64,000 bases of DNA from Solirubrobacter taibaiensis (GTDB lineage: Bacteria; Actinomycetota; Thermoleophilia; Solirubrobacterales; Solirubrobacteraceae), in contig JAPDDQ010000001.1 in NCBI GenBank assembly GCA_027587225.1, forward strand, positions 186,001 through 250,000, given 5' to 3'. Made by a program: the position numbers and the translations under genes. Positions 8,501 through 17,700 of the stretch are shown piece by piece. Under the pieces are notes generated by a model. That model did no database searches and was not told where the DNA came from. It worked only from the letters and a program-made list of their open reading frames with translations. Every line of letters starts with the position of its first letter. Position 1 is the first letter of the stretch.

Positions 8501-11500
8501 CTTGCGCGCGATCGAGCGCCTGCTCGCCGTACTCGAGGCCCACACGCCGCCCACACCTGTGGCCGCGGAGCCGGCGCCCAAGGTGGTGGCGGCGGCGCCT
8601 AAGCCGTCGCCCGCGCCGGCCGCGGCTCCTGTGCCGGCCGCGCCCGCCGCCCACTTCACCGACATGCCTGTTCTTGCCCCTGTCGCTGCGGTCGCCTCCG
8701 CGCCCGTGGTCGACACCAGCGCGATCACCGGCGCCGTGTTGGCCGTGATCGCGGAGAAGACCGGCTATCCCGCCGACACGCTCGATCCCAGCATGGACAT
8801 CGAGGCCGACCTGGGCATCGACTCCATCAAACGCGTCGAGATCATGGCCGCGCTGCAGGCCGACCATCCCGAATTGACCCCCGATCCCGAACGACTCGCC
8901 GAACTCCGCACGCTCAACGACATCATCGGCCTGCTCACGGCCACCGACACGCCCGCGCCGGCCGCTCCCGCGCCCGCCGCCCACTTCACCGACATGCCTG
9001 TTCTTGCCCCTGTCGCTGCGGTCGCCTCCGCGCCCGTGGTCGACACCAGCGCGATCACCGGCGCCGTGTTGGCCGTGATCGCGGAGAAGACCGGCTATCC
9101 CGCCGACACGCTCGATCCCAGCATGGACATCGAGGCCGACCTGGGCATCGACTCCATCAAACGCGTCGAGATCATGGCCGCGCTGCAGGCCGACCATCCC
9201 GAATTGACCCCCGATCCCGAACGACTCGCCGAACTCCGCACGCTCAACGACATCATCGGCCTGCTCACGGCCACCGACACGCCCGCGCCGGCCGCTCCCG
9301 CGCCCGCCGCCCACTTCACCGACACGCCCACCACCCCCGAGCCGTCGCTCAACATCGGGCGCACCCACATCGGGCTCCAGGTGCTGCCGGCGATCGACGA
9401 GCTGGCCATGCCCTTCGCCGATCAGCCCGTCGCCGTCCTCGTCAGCAGCAACAACAACAACAACAACGGCGACACGAACGGCGAGACACTGACCACTGCC
9501 CTCACCGAGGCGCTCGACGCCGACGGCTGGCGCGTGCTGCAGCTCGAGCTCGATGACGACGACGCTGCCGCCGCCGCGGAGGCCCGTATCGAAGCGTTCG
9601 TGGCCGCCGCCGGACGTGTCGACCTGTGCGCCTACCTTGCCACGCACACTCCCACCGGCTGGGGCCCGGCGTGCATGCAGCTCGAACACGCGCTGCTGCT
9701 CGCCAAGCACGTCCAGGGGCCGCTGCGCGTCGCGGCGCAGACCGGCAAGCGCGCCGCGTTCGTGACTGTCACGCGGCTCGACGCCCAGCTCGCCACCAGC
9801 GGTGTCTCGGAGCCCGCGGCGGTGCTGAGCGGCGTCAGCGGCCTCGTCAAGACCCTCGCCGCAGAGGCGCCGGAGCTGTTCTGCCGCGCGATTGACATTG
9901 ACCCGCAACTGACCGACCAGATGGCCGCCGCTGCGGTGCTGTCGGAGTGCCGCGATACCCACACCGAGACGCTGGAGGTCGGCGTCGACGGCCTGCGCCG
10001 TGTCACGCTGGCGCTCAGCCCGACACCTGACGTGGGCATCTCGGCCTACAAGACCGTGGTCCCGGAGCCCGGCGCCGGCGACGTGATCGTCGTCACCGGC
10101 GGCGCCCGCGGCGTCACCGCCGAATGCGTCAAGGGCCTCGCCGCCCGCCACTCTGCGACCTACCTCCTGCTCGGCCGTACGCCGCTGACCGCGGAGCCGG
10201 ACTACGCGGCGGGCGTCAGCGGCGAGGCAGAGCTGAAGGCCGCGATCGTCGCGGACCTGCGCAGCACGAACGAGACACCCGCCCCCACTCGCGTGGCCGA
10301 GCGCTATCGGGGGATTGTCGCCGGGCGCGAGATCCGCGCAACGCTCGCCGCGATTGAGGCCACGGGCGGCACCGCGCGCTACCTCGAGGCCGACATCTCC
10401 GACAGTGACGCTGTGGCCGCCGTGCTCGCGCCGTACGCCGAATCGGTGACCACGCTTATCCACGGCGCCGGCGCCCTCGCCGACCGCCGCATCGTCGACA
10501 AGCGCCCCGGCGACGCGCAGCACGTGTTCGAACCCAAGCTGCTCGGCCTGCGCAATGTCGTCACCGCGCTGTCCGCGGACAGCCTGCGCCACATCGTTCT
10601 GTTCTCCTCGGTCGCCGGGCTCTTCGGCAACCCGGGTCAGGCCGATTACGCGATGGCCAACGAGGCCCTGAACAAGCTTGCCTGCGCCTGGAAGCGGGTG
10701 ATCCCGGACGCCCGCGTCACTGCGATCGACTGGGGCGCCTGGGACGGCGGCATGGTCACCCCGCAGCTCAAGCAGATGTTCGAGGAACGCGGCGTCGTGC
10801 TGCTGCCGCGCGCCACCGGCGTCGCCATGTTCGTCGAGCAGTTCTCCGCCGAGCGCGCGGGCGACGTGATGACGCTGATTGGCCCGGCGGCACCGCTCTC
10901 GGGCCGGGAGCGGCCACAGGTGCAGCCCGGGGAACGGATCACGCTGGCGCGCGAGATCGCCCCGCTGGCCGGTGAGCCGGTCATCCGCGACCACTGCATT
11001 GGCGGCGCCTCGGTGCTGCCTGCCACGGTCGCGCTCGGCTGGTGCGTCAACGTGCTCGAGCACCTGCATCCCGGCCAGGTCGTCGAGTGCCGCGACTTCC
11101 GCGTGCTCAAAGGCGTCATCTTCGACGGGGCGGAGCACCAGCGCTACGAGTTGGTCGCCAACCCGAGCGAGCGCGGTGGGGTCGCGGTGTCGATCCACGG
11201 CATCGAGGACGCGGGCCAGGTCCGGCCGCACTACTCCGGCACGTTCGTCCTCGCGCCGACGGCGCCCGCCGCGCCCGCGCAGCGTCGGCTGCCGACCACC
11301 GCGCTGGTCGCCCCCGCCACCGTCTACGAGGACGGAACGCTGTTTCACGGCCCGTTGTTGCAGGGCGTCAAGCGAGTGCTCGCCGCCGACGAGTCGCACT
11401 TGACGGTGGAGTGCCGGCTCGATGACACGCCGATGGCCGACGGCGAGTACAGCGGCGCACAGTACAGCCCGGTGCTGGCCGACGTACTGCTCCAAGCGCC

Positions 11501-11768
11501 GCTCGTGTGGGCCCGGCGCTTCCGTGGCTCGGGCAGCCTGCCGCTCGGGTTCGCGCAGATGACGCTGCACGCTCCGCTGCCCTCCGGCGAGCCCTTCATC
11601 GTGCTGGTGGAGGACATCCAGGAGGCCGGCCCGCGGATCTCGTGCACCGTCACCGCCTGCGCTCCCGACGGGCGGGTGCTCCAGCGCATCACCGGTCTGA
11701 CTGTCGTGCTGCTCCCTGATCTGGCCGCGAAGTTCGCCCACATCCCCGGGCTCACCCCCGCCTCCTGA
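5583..11768 (+). CDS. pfaA: PfaA-like PUFA synthase subunit: KS-MAT-ACP-ACP-KR-DH
   Basis: A 2061-aa multidomain synthase. The ketosynthase (about 15-455) has C216 in VDAACASSL and the histidines of EAHGTGT and IGHTKAA. Its DKTYCKRGGFMPDVAFNPLE stretch is typical of PfaA. The malonyl transferase (about 575-870) has GHSFGE with S670. Two ACPs follow, with attachment serines S1081 and S1191 in GIDSIKR. The ketoreductase has VVTGGARG at about 1505 and Y1689 in QADYAMANEALNK. A C-terminal hot-dog dehydratase-like domain has DHCIGGASVLP at about 1800. Marine PfaA proteins usually carry five or more ACPs; this has two, identical at DNA level. A six-Asn run lies in the ACP-KR linker. It works with the two following genes to elongate, reduce and dehydrate an acyl chain. 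Confidence 0.95.
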   Translation: MNPSSLPDPDRRLARTPIAIVGLAGLYPKSHDLRAFWRNVVDAADCIEDVPATHWNPDDYYDADPRAEDKTYCKRGGFMPDVAFNPLEFGMPPNTLEVTDVLQLLSLMVARDTLADAGVDAGSFDRSRTGVVLGITGANQLTQPLSARLQTPVIKDVVRSCGLDERTADEIAQRFKRAYIPWEENSFPGMLGNVVAGRIANRLDLGGMNCTVDAACASSLAAIKLAASELIEGRADLMLTGGCDAENTILMYMCFSKTPALSRSGQIRPFDQQADGTLIGEGIGMLALKRLADAERDGDRVYAVLRGIGTSSDGRFKSIYAPRAEGQQLALRRAYADADCGPESVELFEAHGTGTVVGDATELSALRAVCEEAGAAPQTAAIGSVKSQIGHTKAAAGAAGMIKLALALYHRVLPPTINVEQPHESIGGASAPFYVNTQTRPWVRDPEHLVRRAAISSFGFGGTNFHMVLEEGPTSADTDGVLHDAARVHLWHAATPDELLVKLESGAPALGGGALPAGDARVGLVARTEAELDDLRATAIVELRTHRDADAWSHPRGIHYRRSARPGAEKVAALFAGQGSQYLNMGLQAALNVPPVRDAFDAANVHVDASPTLARTVFPVPAFEAGAASSQVQQLCQTRYAQPAIGALSVGQYRFLCDRGFAPDGFLGHSFGELTALWAAGCFDDDAFFRLAAARGRAMAPVGQGEAGAMAALHAPESVARELAAAAGVDVCNVNASDQVVVGGASAEIDHFVATCAARDLQAQRLNVAAAFHTRFVAHAVDAFRTTVEAVPFVAPARPVYANTPGAAYGDDAAANRRVLAEQLRKPVHFAAQVEAMYAAGFRVFVEFGPKNVLGQLVQRTLAGRDAVVISCDGGPARDSDLALKQAAAQLAVLGLGLDDLNVHSLDPQPRPERKGMTIPLNGINHVSEARLAAYRASLAEDFATTTSGTSATSASANPDALLQAHADLTDRCLRAIERLLAVLEAHTPPTPVAAEPAPKVVAAAPKPSPAPAAAPVPAAPAAHFTDMPVLAPVAAVASAPVVDTSAITGAVLAVIAEKTGYPADTLDPSMDIEADLGIDSIKRVEIMAALQADHPELTPDPERLAELRTLNDIIGLLTATDTPAPAAPAPAAHFTDMPVLAPVAAVASAPVVDTSAITGAVLAVIAEKTGYPADTLDPSMDIEADLGIDSIKRVEIMAALQADHPELTPDPERLAELRTLNDIIGLLTATDTPAPAAPAPAAHFTDTPTTPEPSLNIGRTHIGLQVLPAIDELAMPFADQPVAVLVSSNNNNNNGDTNGETLTTALTEALDADGWRVLQLELDDDDAAAAAEARIEAFVAAAGRVDLCAYLATHTPTGWGPACMQLEHALLLAKHVQGPLRVAAQTGKRAAFVTVTRLDAQLATSGVSEPAAVLSGVSGLVKTLAAEAPELFCRAIDIDPQLTDQMAAAAVLSECRDTHTETLEVGVDGLRRVTLALSPTPDVGISAYKTVVPEPGAGDVIVVTGGARGVTAECVKGLAARHSATYLLLGRTPLTAEPDYAAGVSGEAELKAAIVADLRSTNETPAPTRVAERYRGIVAGREIRATLAAIEATGGTARYLEADISDSDAVAAVLAPYAESVTTLIHGAGALADRRIVDKRPGDAQHVFEPKLLGLRNVVTALSADSLRHIVLFSSVAGLFGNPGQADYAMANEALNKLACAWKRVIPDARVTAIDWGAWDGGMVTPQLKQMFEERGVVLLPRATGVAMFVEQFSAERAGDVMTLIGPAAPLSGRERPQVQPGERITLAREIAPLAGEPVIRDHCIGGASVLPATVALGWCVNVLEHLHPGQVVECRDFRVLKGVIFDGAEHQRYELVANPSERGGVAVSIHGIEDAGQVRPHYSGTFVLAPTAPAAPAQRRLPTTALVAPATVYEDGTLFHGPLLQGVKRVLAADESHLTVECRLDDTPMADGEYSGAQYSPVLADVLLQAPLVWARRFRGSGSLPLGFAQMTLHAPLPSGEPFIVLVEDIQEAGPRISCTVTACAPDGRVLQRITGLTVVLLPDLAAKFAHIPGLTPAS
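8641..9324 (+). repeat. Perfect 330-bp tandem repeat encoding the two ACP domains, plus 24-bp third start
   Basis: Bases 8641-8970 and 8971-9300 are identical at every position I compared, line by line. Each encodes 110 residues: an Ala/Pro linker plus a whole ACP with the GIDSIKR serine. A third copy begins at 9301 and matches for 24 bases before diverging. The period is a multiple of three, so the frame is kept. Complete identity, including silent positions, means recent duplication or ongoing gene conversion. Confidence 0.97.
9450..9467 (+). repeat. (AAC)6 microsatellite encoding six asparagines
   Basis: Six AAC codons in frame, in the linker between the second ACP and the ketoreductase region of the PfaA-like protein. 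This is out of character in such GC-rich DNA and could vary in length by slippage without breaking the frame. Confidence 0.95.
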
Positions 11769-11791
11769 CCGAACAAGACGGAACCTCCCTC

Positions 11792-14700
11792 ATGTCCCAA
11801 CTCGCCATCGTCGGCATCGCCTGCCTGTTCCCGGGTGCCTCCACGCCCGAGCAGTACTGGCACAACCTCGCCGACGGCATCGATGCTCGCGGCGAAGGCG
11901 GCCCCGGCGTCTTCGGTGCCTCGCACGGCCATGCCGGGGGTGATGAGCGCCACCGCATCTACTGCACGCGCGGCGGATTCGTGTTCGACTTCGCGTTCGA
12001 CCCGAACGCCTACCGGCTCTCGCCGGCCTACCTCGGCCGGCTCGACCGCGCCTTTCATTGGGGCCTGCACGTCGCGCGCGAAGCGCTCACGGACAGCGGG
12101 CAGGCCACACGTCCCGGGATGCTCGCACGCACCGGCGTCGTGATCGGCAACTACTCGTTCCCCACGCCCACCTCCGGCGCCCTGGCGGTGCCGCTGTGGA
12201 ACGAGGCGGTCGACGCGGGTCTGCGGACGGCCGGCGTGTTGCCGGCCTCGGTCACCCGGAACACGACCCCTGATGTCGCCTCCGAGAACCTGTGGGTGGG
12301 CGGGCTCCCAGCCCGCGTAATCGGGCGCGCACTCGGCCTCGAAGGGCCGCAGTTGGCGCTCGACGCCGCATGCTCATCGGCGCTTTACAGCGTCAAGCTC
12401 GCAGCCGACTGGCTGCGCACCGGGCGTGCGGACCTGATGCTCGCGGGTGGCATCTGCGCGCCCGATCCGAGGCTCATCCACCTCTCGTTCTCAGACCTGC
12501 ACGCCTACCCGCAAGACGGCTTCAGCCAGCCGTTCGACCGCCGCTCGACCGGCATCCTGACCGGCCAGGGCGCCGGCATGTTCGCGCTCAAGCGGCTGGC
12601 CGACGCCCAGCGCGACGGCGACCGCGTGTACGCGGTGATCGACGGCATCGGACTTTCCAACGACGGTGCCGGCCGGCACCTGCTCGCGCCCAACGGGGCG
12701 GGCCAGAGCGCCGCCTACGAGCTGGCCTACGCGGCGAGCGGCGTGGCACCCACCGACATCGACTACGTCGAATGCCACGCCACGGGCACACGGCTCGGCG
12801 ACGACACCGAGCTCGAGGCCCTCGGGGCGTTCTTCGCCCGCCACGGCGGGATGCCGCCGATCGGCTCGGTGAAGGCCAACGTCGGCCACCTGCTCACGGT
12901 CGCCGGGCTGAGCAGCATGCTGAAGGTCGTCCTCGCCCTCCAGCACGAGTCGTTGCCGCCGACGATCGGCGTGGAGGAGCCGCTCGAGGCCACGTGCGAC
13001 CGCGTCGTGCGCGCGCCTCGCCCATGGCCGCGCGGCGAGCGCGTCCGGCGCGCCGGGGTTTCGGCCTTCGGGTTCGGCGGCACCAACGCGCACGCCGTCA
13101 TGAGCGAGCCGCTCGCGACCCCCGTCGCGCCCGAGCCGCACGCATCCACTCCTCAGCTGTCGATTGTCGGGATGGGCTGCCACTTCGGGCGCTTCGACTC
13201 ACTCGACGCCTTTGAGCGCGCGGTCTACACCGGCGATGATGCGTTCCGGCCGCTGCCGGAGACGCGCTGGCGGGGGTTCGAGGAAACGCCCGACGGTCTG
13301 CTCGCGCGCGCCGGGCTGCCGCAGGCACCCGATGGCGCGTACGTCGGCCACGTCACGGTCGACCCGCTGGCCTTCAAGATCCCGCCGCGCGAACTGGCGC
13401 ACTTCAACCAGCAGCACCTGCTGATGCTCAAGGTCGCCGACGACGCCCTGCGCGACGCCGGCTTCAAGCGTGCCCCGCAGGGGAGCCGGGTCGGCGTGGT
13501 GATCGCGATGGAGATGGAGCCGAGCGCGCACGGCCACCGCGCGCGCTACGACCTCGCCGACCACGTCCGCGAGCAGTGTGCACGCGCCGGTGTCGAGCTG
13601 TCCGAGGAGCAGCTGGAGCACCTCGCGGCCGCCGCGCGCGACAGCGTGCACGACGCGATCGAGCCCAACGAGGTCCTCAGCTACATCGGCAACATCATGG
13701 CGAGCCGGATCTCGTCGCTGTGGAACCTGACCGGCCCCTGCTTCACGATCTCGACCGACAGCGCCGGCGGCATCCAGGCGCTCGATGTCGCCTCGCTGCT
13801 GCTGCTCGACGATTCCGTGGATGCCGTGCTGGTCGGCGCCGTGGACCTCTCGGGTGGCCCCGAGAACGTCGCCGCACGCGCCCGCCTGCACGCCCCCGGG
13901 CCAGGGCGGCCGGGCCTGAGCTTCGGCTCCACCGACGGCTGGCAGGTCGGTGAGGGCGCCGGCGCGGTCGTCGTAACCCGCCAGGGCACCCCCGCCCAGC
14001 GCGTGTACGCGACGATCACCGGGCTCGATATCCGCTACCCGGCGAGCGGCGACGCGGACGCGCTGCTGTACATCGCTGGCGCCGACGCCGTCGAGCAGGC
14101 CGCCGCCGGCGCCCTGCGGATGGCGGGCGTCTCGGCGGCGGATGTCGACCTCCTCGAGGCGCACGCCGGCGGCCTACCCGCCGAGGACGCGGCCGAGCTT
14201 GCCGGCTTGGTCGCCGTCTACGAGCAACCGCAGGACGGCGCGCGCACCTGCGCGCTCGGGAGCGCGAAGGCACTGATCGGCGACACGCAATGCGCGTCCG
14301 GGCTCGCGGCGCTGATCAAGACCGCGCTTTGCCTGCACCTCGGATACCTGCCGGCGACCCCCGCCTGGCACGGCCCGAGCGACGACCACCGCCCGGTGCT
14401 CGAGCGCTCCGCGCTCTATGTTCCCGCGGATTCCCGTCCGTGGGTGCGCCGCCGCCGCGGCGCACCGCGGCTGGCCGGTATCAGCGCGCTCGGTTCGGCC
14501 GGAGCCTGCTGCCACCTGATCCTCGCCGACGATCCGGCCGGCGCCGCACTGCCGGCCGTCGACTGGACGCGCGCCGGCGGCGAGCTGATCGTTCCGGTCC
14601 GCGCTGCCACGCGCGACGCACTGCTCGTCGAGCTCAGCAAGCTGCGTTCGGAGCTCGCCGCGGACGCCGCGGATGCGCGCCAGATCATGCGCGCCGCGAT

Positions 14701-17700
14701 CGAGCGCCCGGATGGCGGGCCGCTGTGTGCCGTGCTCGTGGCCGGCGATCGCGAGCGTCTGCTCGCCGAGACCGACCGCGCGCTGCGCGACCTGCCCGCG
14801 GTGCAGGGCGAGTGGAGCACGCCCGCTGGCAGCTACTTCACGTCGCGCCCGCAGGGCAAGGGCGAGCTGGCGTTCGTGTTCCCCGGAGCGTTCAACTCCT
14901 ACCCGGGCATGTTGCGTGAGCTGTTCCGCGCGTTCCCGCAGCTGCTCACCCACTTCGAAGCGCAGACCGAGCGGCCCGCGGACACGTTCCGCGCCGCCGC
15001 GCTGTACCCGCGCGAGCTCGACCCGGCCGACCGCCGTGCCCAGATGGCGCGGGAGGCGAAGCTGCTCGACGACATCCCGTTCATGCTGGCCTCCGGCACG
15101 ACGGCGTCGCTGCTGCACGCGGACCTGCTGCGCGACGTGTTCGCGCTGCGGCCCGCCGGCGCGTTCGGCTACAGCCTTGGCGAGAGCAGCATGCTGTTCG
15201 CGATGGGCGGGTGGGAGCCGGGCGCGCGCCGTGACGACCGAATCTCCAGCACGCCGCTGTTCCGCGACCGCCTGACCGGCGCGAAGCGAACCGTGCGCGA
15301 GCTGTGGGCACTGCCCGCCGCGACCGCGGACAGCGACGTCTGGGCGAGCCACGTCCTGCTCACCGACAGCGTCGCGGTCCGCGCCGCGCTGACCGAGTTC
15401 CCGCGCGTCTTCCTGACCCACGTGAACACTTCGAGCGAGGTCGTCGTGGCCGGCGACCCGCAGCAGTGCCGCGCGCTGATCGAGCGGCTCGGCTGCAAAT
15501 CCGCCCGCGCGCCGATCAGCCACGTCATGCACTGCCCGGCGGTCGACGCCGAGCTCGAGCAGCTCGCCGAGCTCAACCACCACCCCGCCCGCACGCCAAC
15601 CGGACTTCGGCTGCTCTCCGCCTATGACTACCAACCGATCGACCGTTTTGACAGCGACGAACTGGCGGCGCGCATTGCCCACACGCTGCGCAGCGAGATC
15701 GACTTCGCGCGGCTCGCGCGCGCGTCACACGCCGACGGTTTCCGGTACTTCGTCGAAGTGGGACCGGCTTCGACCTGCACCCGCTGGGTGTCGAGCGTGC
15801 TCGCCGGAACGCCGCACGTCGCCGGCTCCGTCGACCGCCGCGGCGCGCCGGCCACGACCTCGCTCAGCCGCCTGCTCGCCCGGCTCACAAGTCACGGCGC
15901 GCCCGTCGAGTTGCGGGCGCTCGCCGATCCCCCGACCGTGCCCGGCCGTGTCCGTTCGCTTCGCATCGATGTGCCGTGCGGCGGGGCCCCGGTGGCAGCG
16001 CACGTCACCGCCGCCGCGCTCCTCCTCCCCCCGCATCGTCCGTCCACTGCTCGCGAGGAAGCCATGCCCCCCGATTCCACCGATATGCCCGCGCTCGACC
16101 GGCTCTCCTTCGCCGCCGATCCGGTCCCGCCGCTCGTGAACGCCGTCATCACGTCCCCGACGACCGTGGCTGAGCGGCCGGCCCTCACGGCCCGGTCCGC
16201 GCCCGCCGCCGAACCGCCCGCGCTGTCGGCGCCCACGCAGCGTCGCCGTGTGAAGGCCCCGGGCGTCATCTGGGATGAGCAGGATCTGCTCGAGTTCGCC
16301 ACGGGCTCGATCGCCGAGGTCTTCGGCGAGCGCTTCGCAGAGGTCGACGGCTTCGGCCGCCGCGTTCGCCTGCCGGCGCCGCCGTACCTGTTCGCCTCGC
16401 GCGTCACCAACTTGCATGCGCAGACCGGCTCGCTGGAGCCGGCGTCGATCACGACCGAGTACGACATCCCGCGCGACGCGTGGTATGCCGTCGACGGCCA
16501 GGCGCCGCCGGCGGTGACGATCGAGGCGGGCCAGTGCGACCTGCTTCTCGTCAGCTTCCTCGGGATCGACTTCGAGAACCGCGGCGAGCGCGTCTACCGC
16601 CTGCTCGACAGCACGCTTACGTTCCACGGCGACCTGCCGACCGAAGGCCAGACGCTGCGTTACGACATCTCGATCGATCGCTTCGTGCGCGGCCCCGAGG
16701 CGACCCTGTTCTTCTTCAGCTATCACTGCTACGCGGACGGCGAGCTGATCCTCGAGCTCAAGAACGCCTGCGCAGGGTTCTTCGGCGACGAGCAGCTCTC
16801 GCACTCCCTCGGCATCGTCGAGACCGAGAACGAGCGTCGCGAGCGGGCGGCTGCGGTCAAGACAAGCTTCAAGCCGCTTGCCTACACGAGCCGCACGCGC
16901 CTTGGCGCCTCCGAGTTCGCCGCCCTCGCCGACGGCCGCGTGGGCGACGTCTTCGGGCCCGCCCACGCGCAGGACGGCTGCAACCCGTCGCTGCGTCTCC
17001 CGAGCGAGCAGCTGCGGATGATCGACGACCTCAAGATCGACCGCACCGGTGGGCGCCGCGGGCTCGGCGCGCTCACCGCCACCAAGCAGCTGGAGCCCGA
17101 CGGCTGGTACTTCCGCTGCCACTTCAGCGACGACCCGGTGCTCGCCGGCTCGCTCGTGGCCGAGGGCGCCGTGCAGGCGCTGCAGGCCTACGCGCTCGGC
17201 CTGGGCCTGCATCTGGTCCTGCCGGACGCGCGCTTCCAGCCGATTCACGGGCTCGAGACCTCGGTCAAGGTGCGCGGCCAGATCACGCCCGAGCACCCCG
17301 CGATCCGCTACGAGCTCGAGATCGTCGATATCGGCCTGCTACCGCGCCCCCATCTGGTCGCCGACGTGCTCGTCTATCTCGGCGACCGTGCGGTGATCAG
17401 CGTGCGCAACCTCGGGATTCAGATCCAGGAGAAGGCCGGCACGCCGTATCGCCCGTCCACGGGCGGGCGAGTCGAGCACTTCCTCGGGCGGCGCAACGCC
17501 GCCGGCGAGCCGGCGCTACTCAACGAGCTGCACATGGCGCACGCCTCCAAGGGCGACCTGGCGGTCGCGATGGGTCCGGAATTCGAGGTCTACGGCGAGC
17601 GTCGCGCGCCCTACATCCCGAACGGCGACTTCCTGTTCGTCGACCGCGTGATGGCGCTCGACGGCGAGCGCGGGCGCCCCGCTGCGGGCGACCGCATGGT

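Noticed and set aside
8641-9324. Direct repeat as CRISPR or mobile element
   Set aside because: It is a coding duplication of ACP domains, with period 330 in frame and no spacers or element ends.
8364-11741. Minus-strand 1125-codon open frame
   Set aside because: Antisense to the PfaA-like gene in GC-rich DNA; its internal repeat only mirrors the duplicated ACPs.
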